Positions 8,392-18,703 of a stretch of 61,376 bases of DNA are shown here, piece by piece. The DNA comes from Methanosarcinales archaeon (GTDB lineage: Archaea; Halobacteriota; Methanosarcinia; Methanosarcinales; Methanoperedenaceae): contig CAJPFJ010000008.1 of the NCBI GenBank assembly GCA_905339155.1, forward strand, positions 1 through 61,376. The letters run 5' to 3'. Position 1 is the stretch's first letter. Every line of letters begins with the position of its first letter. The notes beneath the pieces were generated by a model. The model searched no databases. It was not told the origin of the DNA and saw only the letters and a program-made list of their open reading frames with translations. The translations under genes were made by a program, and so were the position numbers.

Positions 8392-9732
8392 TCACTCCTT
8401 CCCTTTAGGTGAACGTTTTGATCTATTTAGCTTGTGATATATTTGGTTTTGTTCCTTTTCTCCAATGTGGAACCAGCTAACGAAATCACCACCCTGTGTC
8501 CCATTGCCAGATGGCAGTTTACCGCCAATGAAGTTGCCATCGAGTGCTTTATGTGGCTTATCATGACTTATGATGAAATCACTTTTCAGCACTATGACGA
8601 GTTTTCCACCGATTTCCTTGACTCTGGACCCTCCGTCGATAAAATCCGCCCTCCATTCACTTTTCTCCCCCATGAATTTAAATGTGGCTGTCATTTCATT
8701 TGTATTGTCCACAGAAATCTCTCCGGGTATCTGCTCCCAGATATTATTTATATTAATGTCATTGGTGACCACGAAAACCTCAAATGTATTTTCATTAATT
8801 GACCCCTCCTTAATGTTCCTGTCAAAAGTCACTTTTAAGCCACTATTTGATGTTATTGAATTAGCAAATTCCTCCCAATCCACGTCTCCATCGTGCGTCC
8901 AGCTAAGACCTATAACGTGAGGCAGGTCACCATGATAGCAATTAATGAGGTCAAACAACAGGGGATTATTATAAACAAGCCGCCTCCTGGAACATTGGTC
9001 TATCACAGGAACGTCTTCCCCTTCACTGCGAGAAACGATGTCGCCCTGATAAGACTGCCTGATACTATTTTTTTGATCTTCCCCCTCTGTATCGATCGGT
9101 TTCAGATTGATCGTCGCCAGGACAACGCACGAATGTTCACATCCAGGACATGGTTCCTTCAGTTTATCGCACAAATACTTATGTATCTCAGGCATATTTG
9201 TTGTATCGGATTTAGCTTCACAAAGAGGACAAAATCCTTCATGTTGAGGTTTTGTTTTAATGCCCTTTCTGATACGTATCTTATAGCTATCTCTTACGCG
9301 GTTAAATTTTACTTTATGATCAGGGTCACACATTAATGATGGAAATTCCACCGCTTCTGTCCTGCATTCATGGTACTCAAGACAAACTAAAAGCTTATCC
9401 GTAATATTTTCCTGTGCTTCATTTCTGCACTCATCTTCTTCCGGGATTAACTTTTCTTCTTTAGGCTCAAGTACAATTATTTCCCTCCCATAACAGTCGA
9501 TAGCCATCCCCTGAGAAATTCTAACTTTCTCTGTCTCCTTATTCCATGTAACATCCAGTCCACAGACCACACCCCAGCCGCTGACCATCCTGTTAATGAG
9601 CCAACGTTTTTCATTGTAGTAACACTGTTCATCTATGAAATCCCGGGCGGTCATCAATTTCCCGTAGTAGTAGTTGTTCCTCTCAAAAGGATTTTTATGG
9701 ATACCACCATGTTTTTTGTGTTCTTCTTTCAT
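8392..9732 (-). CDS. eCIS-associated conserved protein, long paralogue with Ig-like tail
   Basis: 446 residues. Residues about 10-215 are paralogous to the downstream 332-residue protein: the GKLMTARDF block, the IDCYGREI strand and HEGFCPLCE versus QEGFCLDVY. The C-terminal part adds a beta-sandwich-like stretch (LKVTFDRNIKEGSINENTFEV) of the SbsA_Ig-like type often found on surface proteins. The gene follows the tail protein I gene by 19 bases. The extra domain makes it a candidate for the outward-facing receptor-binding element of the particle, since no classical tail fibre is present. That role is inferred. Confidence 0.65.
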   Translation of the reverse strand: MKEEHKKHGGIHKNPFERNNYYYGKLMTARDFIDEQCYYNEKRWLINRMVSGWGVVCGLDVTWNKETEKVRISQGMAIDCYGREIIVLEPKEEKLIPEEDECRNEAQENITDKLLVCLEYHECRTEAVEFPSLMCDPDHKVKFNRVRDSYKIRIRKGIKTKPQHEGFCPLCEAKSDTTNMPEIHKYLCDKLKEPCPGCEHSCVVLATINLKPIDTEGEDQKNSIRQSYQGDIVSRSEGEDVPVIDQCSRRRLVYNNPLLFDLINCYHGDLPHVIGLSWTHDGDVDWEEFANSITSNSGLKVTFDRNIKEGSINENTFEVFVVTNDININNIWEQIPGEISVDNTNEMTATFKFMGEKSEWRADFIDGGSRVKEIGGKLVIVLKSDFIISHDKPHKALDGNFIGGKLPSGNGTQGGDFVSWFHIGEKEQNQIYHKLNRSKRSPKGKE

Positions 9733-9751
9733 ATATTATGTCCTCCTAATG

Positions 9752-11989
9752 TTAAATCAGTTCAATATCATAACCCAATCTTGAACGCCTTTCAATTCTG
9801 CTTCCCTGCTCTTCGCCTCCGGTGAGAACCCCGTATCCTATTGTGTTGTCTGTGCTGTCGCGGACTGGCTTACCATTTATCCGCTGTTCAAGATAAATAG
9901 GCTTATAGCCCCCTACCCTGGTGTTTATCCCGACGTAGATACCTGAACCCAGACTCATCTCATTTGCGATCCGCAGATTAAAAGATGTATGAGCCGGTTT
10001 TTCATCATTCAAGATCCGGGACAATCCATCACCATATTCTTCAAATTCTTCATTGGAAAGGTCAAGCACAACCGTAAAACTATGCGCAATTGGCAGGAAC
10101 GGATCTTCAGGCAACTGTACAACCTCACGAAGCGCAACCCTTCCCAGGATAGAATCATATCCGAGCCTGAATCCACGGACAGGGGTCTGCAAAAGCAAAC
10201 TGTTCATACCCAGTATGAAACTGGATTTCCCGTCCAGTACGAGAGGCTTGCCAGTCTTCCAGTTTTCCACTATTAATGGTTTCTTTCCCGTGTATATCTC
10301 GATCAATTTCTCAATGCCTGATGGAGTCCCTTTAAATTTATACAGGAAAGAAGCCCGGCGAATGAATTCACGCTTCTTTTCTTCCTTCCATCCTTCCTCC
10401 AGTGCCATATTCATCCATGAAGCAAGCCATGAGAGAAAATTCTCCGGGGTGGTATCCGGATCGAAATATTTGAATAATTCGCTTATCTCAGTTTCAAGGT
10501 CATTAGACATGGTCTCAAAAATGGAAAGGAATCTATCAAGAAACTCCCTGCTGGAAGGGTCTTCCTGGTAGATAGCTGGAAGATACCGCAGATAAGAAAT
10601 ACGCGGATAAAAGACTTTCATCTCCCTGATAATCGGTCTGACATTTTCATCAAAGGTTGAAATGACGATCTTTAACCAGAGGTACCTGCCGCCTTTTCCT
10701 CTGAAAAGAATGTTTCTCGGATTTTTTTTGGAACCTACCCATGTTAATTTTTTATCGTTTAAACCTGTATTTGTTTCTTTGGTTTTTTGAGCGGTTTTGT
10801 TTTTTTCGTCGTTTAATATTATTTCTTCAGATGAAATATATTTTTCTGGTCCTATCCAATGAAATTTTTCATCTAAAATTGATGCCTTTTCCTGTATCGT
10901 TTTTTTGTCATTCCTGATTAGTTCATCTATTTCATTCTTTATATTGATATTATCTGAACTATAAAAATATATTTCAAGTATGCTTTTTTGAGGTATTTCC
11001 GCATCCAGAGCCAGTCTGTGCCACTGGCATTCCTCTATGCCGCTGTCAAGGGTTTTTGAGTAATAAAATCCCTGTTCCCTGGTATATTTCTTCTGTGTGA
11101 CGAAAATTGCGATCCCTTTATTTCCGCTTGCGTAAAGGTTGCCCTTTGAATCGACTGCGATTCCTGTAATTGTATCGCTGGAATCTGGAATGTTGATTTT
11201 ACCCTGACAGCCTCCGTCAGGATCGAACTGGTAAATCGAACCTGTATCATCAAGGATGAATATATTTCCGTTTCTATCGATTACAAGGTTTGCTGGTCGT
11301 ATTTTACTGAGATCTCCAAAAGGTTCCGAACATTTTCCATCAGTTAATCTAACAAACTTTTTCATCTCCATGTCAATGACATATATGCTTTTATCCGTGC
11401 AAACTGCCAGAGCCAATGGATCTTTCAGGCATGATTCGTCAAACACCTTTTCAATCCTTTGACCATTGGTGTCATAAGTAAAGATATGAGAGCCGAGATC
11501 ATCTTTTTCGATGACATAGATATAACCGCTTTCATCCAGCCCTATATCCACAGGGTTTTCAAGATCATCAATTATATACCTGATCTGAAAATTTTCCCTT
11601 GAAAATGCCTGTATCCTTCCGCTTATCCTTTCATTCCCGGCATCCAGAACCCACATCGTGTACTTATCAAAAAGAATTCTCTTAGTAGTTTCAACTTTTC
11701 CCGGTTCGCCCCCGCAACCGCTAATGCAGGGGATATGCTCCTTACTCTTGATTTCCGGGTTGTAACGATACAACTTACAGGTTCCTGTTTCTATGTAATA
11801 GATCAGTCCGCACTCATCTATTGCAAGAACGCCAGGATTTTTCACGCCTTTTTCTTCCCATTGCGTAAAAGTTGGCGTAGAATAGAGGGTTATTCCCCCA
11901 CCGGTTAATTTCTCAAGACGATAAGTAAAACCGCTATCCCATTGATCCTGCGTCCTGAAAATCCGGGTATTGAACTCCTGTTGTATCAT
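9752..11989 (-). CDS. Tail protein I-type baseplate protein with N-terminal NHL-like propeller
   Basis: 745 residues with two parts. Residues about 25-310 repeat units such as PGVLAIDECGLIYYIETGT, NPVDIGLDESGYIYVIEKD and ANLVIDRNGNIFILDDTG, typical of NHL/six-bladed beta-propellers. Residues about 475-640 (YLRYLPAIYQEDPSSREFLDRF, FDPDTTPENFLSWLASWM, FLYKFKGTPSGIEKLI) match the phage tail protein family TIGR02242 / tail protein I, a component that completes the baseplate wedge. It follows the second baseplate J gene by 11 bases. The propeller may form a particle-surface binding face. Confidence 0.85.
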   Translation of the reverse strand: MIQQEFNTRIFRTQDQWDSGFTYRLEKLTGGGITLYSTPTFTQWEEKGVKNPGVLAIDECGLIYYIETGTCKLYRYNPEIKSKEHIPCISGCGGEPGKVETTKRILFDKYTMWVLDAGNERISGRIQAFSRENFQIRYIIDDLENPVDIGLDESGYIYVIEKDDLGSHIFTYDTNGQRIEKVFDESCLKDPLALAVCTDKSIYVIDMEMKKFVRLTDGKCSEPFGDLSKIRPANLVIDRNGNIFILDDTGSIYQFDPDGGCQGKINIPDSSDTITGIAVDSKGNLYASGNKGIAIFVTQKKYTREQGFYYSKTLDSGIEECQWHRLALDAEIPQKSILEIYFYSSDNINIKNEIDELIRNDKKTIQEKASILDEKFHWIGPEKYISSEEIILNDEKNKTAQKTKETNTGLNDKKLTWVGSKKNPRNILFRGKGGRYLWLKIVISTFDENVRPIIREMKVFYPRISYLRYLPAIYQEDPSSREFLDRFLSIFETMSNDLETEISELFKYFDPDTTPENFLSWLASWMNMALEEGWKEEKKREFIRRASFLYKFKGTPSGIEKLIEIYTGKKPLIVENWKTGKPLVLDGKSSFILGMNSLLLQTPVRGFRLGYDSILGRVALREVVQLPEDPFLPIAHSFTVVLDLSNEEFEEYGDGLSRILNDEKPAHTSFNLRIANEMSLGSGIYVGINTRVGGYKPIYLEQRINGKPVRDSTDNTIGYGVLTGGEEQGSRIERRSRLGYDIELI

Positions 11990-12000
11990 ATTTGCCTCTT

Positions 12001-14271
12001 TTATATAAATTCTATTTCATGCTCCCCTGAAAATACAAGCCCGAATGCAGGGATCCTGATAGCATCTTTCTGGTATTGTATGCAGTCGTTTCTTGCGAAA
12101 GAGGAGAGTAAGACATTAGTTGTATAATCAACACCCTCCACACCATCTATTTTCTGGTAGATCTCGGATGGATAGACATATCGCCCGAAAGGCCAGCCTT
12201 TGCCTTCCTCCCCTCCTTTTATCGGATCAAGGAATTCAGTGAGATTTTTTTTAATGCGTTCGGCTACCATCTCCTGGCTGCTTTTTTTCAATACCTTTAC
12301 CCTGCACTTTACACAAATTTTTATATATTCCGGTTTAATAACATGCACATCGGCTGTTATCAATCTGTGTCTATCCAGATGATTCGAAACCATCCTTAGA
12401 AATTCATCTCCCGGAGCGGGTTCTTGTCCTCCCCTGATATGAGGAACTACTACAACGCTAACCGAATTCGGAAAAGCTATACAGGGGTAATCCGGATTAT
12501 AATTGGGTATTGCTTTTGCCCTGGATATCCGCAATCCCGGGGTTTTCCTTGCTAGCTCTTCGTAATCTTTTGAGGTGATCGCCCTGTATATTTCTCTGCA
12601 ATCTTTTTTTGCCCTTTCCCTGGCATGTTCTATGGATTCTGCATCTTCACCACCTGTCGCATATTTCAGGTTCTTCCCCTGGATATTTACTAAACCGGCA
12701 GAGTTAAACTTCTGGTCTTTTGGAATGTTTCCTTTTGACCCAAGAGTAGTAATATATGATGCTGTAATTATTTTCTTGTCTTCAGGAATCCTGCCATTCA
12801 ATCCGTTGCCAAAAATGATTTCATTTTTTTCAGGATTGAATATGTAATGGGTATCTTCCGGTCCGGAGGATTCAAAATCATCCACCTCATACCAGCTTTC
12901 ACATGCACCATTTTCTTTATTTTTTACCTGGATGATCAATCGCTTCTTCAAGATCATATCAGGATAAGCGGCTTCAAGCAAATAACGAATCAGGATCTTT
13001 AGCTCATCAATCGGAATAATGCTAGATTTATTGTTCAGGATTTTCCTGTGAACATCGGAAAAGCTGATATCTTTGAACGATTCGCTATCGTACAGATCTC
13101 TGCATTCACTCACCCCGTTCAAAGACTCGATTGCGGCATATTTCAGGGCATCATCCGGCTCTTTATCATCGTTCCATTCATTGATCAAAGCAAGGTTTTT
13201 CGGATCAAATTTGCTCAAAATCCGTTTTCTGGGACATGGTTCTTTTTTCTCATTCTGGTCTTTGAGTTGTTTTAAAAAGGGGATCCAGTCCGGAATGTCA
13301 TCTACCCTGAACATGGCATCCCTTATTGCAGGATTATTCTTTAGCTTTACAACATAGCCAGGTTTTCTGTCACCTGTCTCAAAATCTTCATTTATCCTTT
13401 CGACCTGAACTGCGCAAATTGTGTTAAGAAGTATCTTATTGAAAAGAGGGACGATTTCATAGCTTCCTTCTTTTAAACGGCATTGTATCCAGTAATAACC
13501 GTCTTTATCCGCCTTCATATCTGCCAGGCCATTAAATACAATTCTTCCACTTCTGTTAAAAGCCTTCGTGGTATCTCTCTTAATGGGAAATTCTTTCCAT
13601 TCACTTCCATTATAATATTCCCATATGACTTTCGCAGAAGGAATTATTTGCGCGATTTCATCAACATGGCTTCCCGGAGCAGGAAGATCTTCTTCAAACA
13701 AAACAAAGGTGATCTTGATCTCCTTTTCTTTAAGAGGAGTATTAAATCCTAATTTAAATGTAGCTCCCTGAGCGACATTTTCACCAAAAGGTGCAAAATA
13801 CACATCATCTTTCTCATTGGCACTTGTGTTGTCGATTTTCTGTGAATTTGCAACTGTTATAATCTTTTTTAGAATTGCAGAAGTAGGTATGAGATTTTCC
13901 TCAGTTTCAAAATATATTTTTTCTCCCCCGATTAACGTAAAAAATTTTTCACCCGCTTTTATCTCACCTGTTGCATCCTTAAAATTAATGTCAACTCTGG
14001 CTGGTTCTAATTCTGCCGGATAGATCCCTGCCAGTTTGAGGAACTTTTTATAGTTAGCGTCGGTCACCCTGTTGATCTGATATATCTGCATCTCAGCCAG
14101 CCAGGCAAAAAGCTCAAGGAAAGTAATTCCAGGGTCGTGCACATTATGGTCTGTCCAGTCCTTGGCATACCTGGCAAGCAGAATGCGTGCTTCTTCTACT
14201 AACTCATCATATTTCTTATCATCCAGATTCGCAAGTTCCGGAAATCCTTCAAGCAGACCCATAAAGACCAC
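12001..14271 (-). CDS. Baseplate J-like wedge protein (Afp12/Pvc12 position)
   Basis: 756 residues. The N-terminus (DWTDHNVHDPGITFLELFAW) and the C-terminal half (TGGEDAESIEHARERA, LARKTPGLRISRAKAIPNY, KKNLTEFLDPIKGG, GWPFGRYVYPSEIYQKIDGVEGV) are hallmarks of putative baseplate assembly proteins of the gpJ/gp6 fold in contractile systems. It builds the wedge ring that triggers sheath contraction. It overlaps the previous, longer baseplate gene by 23 bases, so the two are translationally linked. Cytoplasmic assembly is expected; no signal peptide. Confidence 0.9.
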   Translation of the reverse strand: MVFMGLLEGFPELANLDDKKYDELVEEARILLARYAKDWTDHNVHDPGITFLELFAWLAEMQIYQINRVTDANYKKFLKLAGIYPAELEPARVDINFKDATGEIKAGEKFFTLIGGEKIYFETEENLIPTSAILKKIITVANSQKIDNTSANEKDDVYFAPFGENVAQGATFKLGFNTPLKEKEIKITFVLFEEDLPAPGSHVDEIAQIIPSAKVIWEYYNGSEWKEFPIKRDTTKAFNRSGRIVFNGLADMKADKDGYYWIQCRLKEGSYEIVPLFNKILLNTICAVQVERINEDFETGDRKPGYVVKLKNNPAIRDAMFRVDDIPDWIPFLKQLKDQNEKKEPCPRKRILSKFDPKNLALINEWNDDKEPDDALKYAAIESLNGVSECRDLYDSESFKDISFSDVHRKILNNKSSIIPIDELKILIRYLLEAAYPDMILKKRLIIQVKNKENGACESWYEVDDFESSGPEDTHYIFNPEKNEIIFGNGLNGRIPEDKKIITASYITTLGSKGNIPKDQKFNSAGLVNIQGKNLKYATGGEDAESIEHARERAKKDCREIYRAITSKDYEELARKTPGLRISRAKAIPNYNPDYPCIAFPNSVSVVVVPHIRGGQEPAPGDEFLRMVSNHLDRHRLITADVHVIKPEYIKICVKCRVKVLKKSSQEMVAERIKKNLTEFLDPIKGGEEGKGWPFGRYVYPSEIYQKIDGVEGVDYTTNVLLSSFARNDCIQYQKDAIRIPAFGLVFSGEHEIEFI

Positions 14272-17200
14272 TCTCCTTTTTCAGCATTGTGTTTATTGTA
14301 TGCCTTCCATTAGCTACAAGAAAAACCCCGGATTTCCATAGCACTTCTCCCTCAGGATCGGGAGCAGGGATAATTTGCAGATTTTCAATGTGGTCTACTC
14401 CTTCTATATTTTCAAGGATGGCGTAAATGTCAGAATCGGAAACATTTCGCCCGAAATCCCATCCTTTTCCTTCTGTTCCTCCTGTTAATGGATGGAAAAA
14501 ATCATCCAGCTTTTTTTTCGCATCACGTTCTGCCATGGATGCCTTGTCGATGGAAATAACATGTACATCTACCGAAACACTGATCTCCATATAGGATGGA
14601 CCGTCCACAAAAATATTTGATGAGATGATATTTGCACAATGTTCTTCCAGATAAGTCTGCACTTTTCGTTTCAATTCCAGTGATGGGGTCGGTCTGGACG
14701 TATTCTCATCCGGAACTATGATCACGGCGACCCTGCCTGTTTCATTCATACTTGTTTTGCCCGTATTTGGCAGGCATATGGCTTTGACCACTTTTCTTGA
14801 AGCTTTCTTTGAAAGCCATTCAAAATCTTCCGCAGTGACAGCACGGGTGCGGTGGCTTATTTTTGCCGGACCTATTTCCAGCATATTTTCAATAGTAGCC
14901 GCATTTGAGCCGCCGTCTGCTGCGACCGGATTCATTACTTTCTCAACTCCGGGAACGGATGTTTTCAAAGATTTGATTTCACCGATGCCTGCATTTCCCA
15001 GTGCTCCTCCGCCTGACTGATAGAAAGCTTTTATGTTGTCATCACCTTTTGTCGGTATCATACCATTTGTTTCGTCGCCAAACTGTACCTGACCTGTCGC
15101 GCGGTCAAGCGTGTAATGTCTGCTCTTTCGATCAGAATCATAAAAATCGGGGACTTCTGTCCATAAAATCCAGGTCTCTGTTACCTTTCCTTTTTCATCT
15201 TTTATCTCTTCAATTGCTGCTTTTCCCAGCTCATTGATTATATCTTGCTTTTCTTCCTCCGAAAGTAATTCTCGTACCCGGATATTTTCTCCTTCAAGAA
15301 CCGGGATTTTGAGTAAGGAAAATACCTGATCGGGATTTCCGTTGCTTGATCCGAGTATTTCCTTTTTTATGGTCGCTGCCTGGAGCGCCCATGTTGTGTT
15401 TGGGTAGATGCCATCAAGGAGAGGATATGAATTATTTAGATAATTTCCTTTTATAAGAGAACCTTTTATCCAGAAAAGATCTTCTCCAAACAAAGAACGG
15501 AGTTGGAATTCCAATGGCCCGATAAATTCCAGGATGTCAGTTATTATCAATCCTTCCGTATCATCCTTATAACCTTTTAATTCATCCCAGCCGTTATTAA
15601 TACTATATTTCCATTCCAGTTTCGGCTTTGTTCCTTCATCGTACCGGAGTTCCCTGGCAGCAAAGAATATCCTGACAGGTCCCCCCTTAAAGTATTTTTG
15701 AAAGCCAAGGTAAATAGTCAGGGATTTTTCATCCATCTGCACAAACGGCTCAAAGAATTTATCCTGGATCTTACTTAACGCGGTCTGGTCAAGCCAATTA
15801 AGGTTATTATAGGTCAAACACTTCTCAGGAAACTGTTTTACCCCGAGTTCATAGCCGATCTTCATAGACTTAATGATGGGCGGTCGGATGTGCTTTCTTG
15901 AGGATGTCAACTTCTGTTCAATTATATATCTATTTAACCCATCCGCAGTCGCGGATTCCAATTTTAGGGTCTGCTGGGCCAGAGTAAATATCGCATTTCC
16001 AAAATCACCGCTTGCGATTCTTGCCAATATCCAGTAACTCTTCTGCCCTGCGATCTCAGTCTCATCGATATCATCCGGCAGATAAAAAATAATCCTGCCG
16101 TTCTTAAGAAGATTTTTCGTTTCATCTGCTTCTAACTTTAGCCTGACCCATCCTTTTTTGTTCCAGTATTCCCAGGAAAGAACAGGAATGAAGGATGTTT
16201 CATTTGGATAATTATATTCATTCCATATCATTATCGCTTTGTCTAAATAAATCTTCCTTTCAAGGATGGAATGTAAATTATTGACAGCAAAGACATGTTC
16301 CTTGTTTTTATTATCTTTGATGAGAAAAGGAGAGAAAAGAAGCTCTGAATTATCGGGAAACTCATGCATTCTCCATTTATTTTTATAATTCCCTTTTTCA
16401 ATAACTGTTAATAGTTCCCATAAATGATTGTCAGAACCTCCAATAAATATGTGTTTTCCTTCATAGATATCATCTTCACAATTCGGGGCAATAAGATATC
16501 CATGAGGAGCCGACTGAATCGATACCCCCGCAGACGGCATGGCAAGATTTGACCATTTTTTTATTCGTTCCCTTGTATTATATTTCCACAAGTTACCATC
16601 ATTCCCTTTTGCAAATATTTTCGCATAATGAGCGTTATATCCCAGAGTAACATCGTATTCCGGATAAATTACAGCAAAGGGTCTTGATTCCAATTTTATT
16701 GAATGGTTTGGTTTGGAATAATTTGTCCATTTATCTTTACTAATATCACCAGGCTTGCAGTCCAGCTCATATAGATTTCCATCTTTTCCATTTACAAATA
16801 CTTTAACTCTAATCTCACTTTGAGTACTTGTAGTAAGTAAATAACTTTGCGCATAAGGTGGCGAAACGAGTGATATACCTGGTTGTCCATGATTAAACCA
16901 GCTTCCTTCAATATTATTAGGACTGCGACTGAATTCATAAAGACTTCCGTTTGAATCTGTGACAAAAATCGAAATTTTTTCAATTATCATGATTCGAGCA
17001 GCATCATTATATATTCGATCATATACCGCTGAAGGATCGAAAATGAAATCAATTCCCCTCGGAATTCCATGGTCTTTCCATTTCCATTTGACAGAATCAT
17101 AAAATATTTCGACAAGATGAGAGTTTTTGGCTTTTGTGAAAACTGAGATAAATTTGAATGGTTCTGCGGCTGTTTCCAGTTTAGAATTGGTTATCGCACT

Positions 17201-18697
17201 TGGTATGGAATCTGTATCGATCTCTATATTTTCCGGGTGTCCATGATCATCCCATACCTCTTCACTTCCATCCGGATCGATTTTAACTTCGATCAACCTC
17301 CCGTCAGTTGTCACAGCAAAAATTCTAATTTTTTCTATGGGAGCTGAACCCGATACATTCTCATAAAAAGAAATTGCCGTGGGGGCAGCAAGAATTCCTC
17401 TTTGTTCCAGTATGATGTTAATTTCACTCTTCGCCCCTTTTTTCGAAAAGGCTTCCTTACTGGCGAAGGCAAAAGTATCCGACAATTTCGGTTCCTCACC
17501 GAAAGGTTTGAATGTATCGGTAATATCGAGGGGGGTATTATTAAAAAAAGCGATGTCCGGATCAAGAGTAGCACCCCCGGAACCTACCTGGAACTGAATA
17601 TTATCCAGTTCAGGCAATTTCCATTTTGTATCATTTGAAAAGTTTCTATTAAGCTTGCAGCGGATCCACCTGTTTTTTTGTCCATTGATCTCTCTTTCCT
17701 TGATTTCACCCCGTGTTGTTTTGGAGAGTGTTGTTACCCCGGATCTGGTAAGTTCATTTGTACCATCAGAAACAACGACAAATTTATGCCAGTCCTCTCC
17801 TTTTCCTCCACCGTCTTCTGATTTAACTTCGCCCCAGTATTCCCACGATACATCAAGCGGTGTGATCCCTGCCTCAGTACCTTTATGATGAGTTATATAA
17901 ACTTTGAATGTTAGAGTACTTTTTACATTAAAAAAATCCTTATGCGCAATATATACGCAATGCTCCTGCATATCCTTACCTTCGATAAGGCTGAATTTTG
18001 TGACCTTCTCTACGGGTGTATCGACAGGGAACTCATTCTTGAATTCATCGGTCATCTCTATCACGGTTGTATCGATCTTGTTAATTACCTTATATTCAAA
18101 GGCATTATCTGCCCCAATTTTTAGGAAATCCCCTTTTTTTAATCCTTCCGCATAGTCAAGCTGGATGTGTTTGGTAAACGTCAATGCAGATGTAACGGCT
18201 TTATAACTCCCCGGAATGCTTTGTTTTCGTTCCAAATCCAGGAAATCCTGAGGAGGTACATAAATGGCATCTTTTACGGGGTCAAAGGCGGCAACCTTTT
18301 TAAGCTGGCTTGCAATGGCAAGAAGGTTTTTCTCGGTCTCAAAAGGAAATTCTCCCTGGCCACTAATATTTGCGGCCACCTGTGCCCTCTCTGGAATCAG
18401 TATATCTTTTTCTATGCCCTTTGCGAGCATGAAAGTCAACGGTGCCCTGGATGGCTGGGCTGGAAGACGCTTTATCCCCATCATATCCAGAAAAGCTATG
18501 AAGTTCTTTTGAGGCGCCTGGTTGAGATGAGTAACCACATTTTCAGTAATAAGGGAGAAAATCTTAAGCAGAGCTACGCCCGGGTCATTTACATCAGAGG
18601 CTGCCCATTCCGGAGTATAGTGCGGAATAAATTCTTTCAGCAGTTTATAAATATCACTGCATTTCCTTTCTTCTATATTTGGAAGTTCGCTTTTCAT
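14249..18697 (-). CDS. Large baseplate J-like protein with inserted beta-propeller (Afp11/Pvc11 position)
   Basis: 1482 residues. The N-terminus (LLKEFIPHYTPEWAASDVNDPG, here in two parts) and the C-terminal third (IENMLEIGPAKISHRTRAVTAEDFEWL, in parts, then DDFFHPLTGGTEGKGWDFG) identify the large baseplate assembly protein family (TIGR02243-like). Unusually, residues about 455-830 contain about seven units of the form IxIFVTDSNGSLYEF ... WFNHGQPG and KIFAKGNDGNLWKY ... WSNLAMP. These resemble PLL-type seven-bladed lectin propellers or sialidase-like repeats. The insertion roughly doubles the usual length. A sugar-binding, target-recognising baseplate arm is my inference. Confidence 0.85.
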   Translation of the reverse strand: MKSELPNIEERKCSDIYKLLKEFIPHYTPEWAASDVNDPGVALLKIFSLITENVVTHLNQAPQKNFIAFLDMMGIKRLPAQPSRAPLTFMLAKGIEKDILIPERAQVAANISGQGEFPFETEKNLLAIASQLKKVAAFDPVKDAIYVPPQDFLDLERKQSIPGSYKAVTSALTFTKHIQLDYAEGLKKGDFLKIGADNAFEYKVINKIDTTVIEMTDEFKNEFPVDTPVEKVTKFSLIEGKDMQEHCVYIAHKDFFNVKSTLTFKVYITHHKGTEAGITPLDVSWEYWGEVKSEDGGGKGEDWHKFVVVSDGTNELTRSGVTTLSKTTRGEIKEREINGQKNRWIRCKLNRNFSNDTKWKLPELDNIQFQVGSGGATLDPDIAFFNNTPLDITDTFKPFGEEPKLSDTFAFASKEAFSKKGAKSEINIILEQRGILAAPTAISFYENVSGSAPIEKIRIFAVTTDGRLIEVKIDPDGSEEVWDDHGHPENIEIDTDSIPSAITNSKLETAAEPFKFISVFTKAKNSHLVEIFYDSVKWKWKDHGIPRGIDFIFDPSAVYDRIYNDAARIMIIEKISIFVTDSNGSLYEFSRSPNNIEGSWFNHGQPGISLVSPPYAQSYLLTTSTQSEIRVKVFVNGKDGNLYELDCKPGDISKDKWTNYSKPNHSIKLESRPFAVIYPEYDVTLGYNAHYAKIFAKGNDGNLWKYNTRERIKKWSNLAMPSAGVSIQSAPHGYLIAPNCEDDIYEGKHIFIGGSDNHLWELLTVIEKGNYKNKWRMHEFPDNSELLFSPFLIKDNKNKEHVFAVNNLHSILERKIYLDKAIMIWNEYNYPNETSFIPVLSWEYWNKKGWVRLKLEADETKNLLKNGRIIFYLPDDIDETEIAGQKSYWILARIASGDFGNAIFTLAQQTLKLESATADGLNRYIIEQKLTSSRKHIRPPIIKSMKIGYELGVKQFPEKCLTYNNLNWLDQTALSKIQDKFFEPFVQMDEKSLTIYLGFQKYFKGGPVRIFFAARELRYDEGTKPKLEWKYSINNGWDELKGYKDDTEGLIITDILEFIGPLEFQLRSLFGEDLFWIKGSLIKGNYLNNSYPLLDGIYPNTTWALQAATIKKEILGSSNGNPDQVFSLLKIPVLEGENIRVRELLSEEEKQDIINELGKAAIEEIKDEKGKVTETWILWTEVPDFYDSDRKSRHYTLDRATGQVQFGDETNGMIPTKGDDNIKAFYQSGGGALGNAGIGEIKSLKTSVPGVEKVMNPVAADGGSNAATIENMLEIGPAKISHRTRAVTAEDFEWLSKKASRKVVKAICLPNTGKTSMNETGRVAVIIVPDENTSRPTPSLELKRKVQTYLEEHCANIISSNIFVDGPSYMEISVSVDVHVISIDKASMAERDAKKKLDDFFHPLTGGTEGKGWDFGRNVSDSDIYAILENIEGVDHIENLQIIPAPDPEGEVLWKSGVFLVANGRHTINTMLKKESGLYGSA

Positions 18698-18703
18698 TTC
18701 ACT

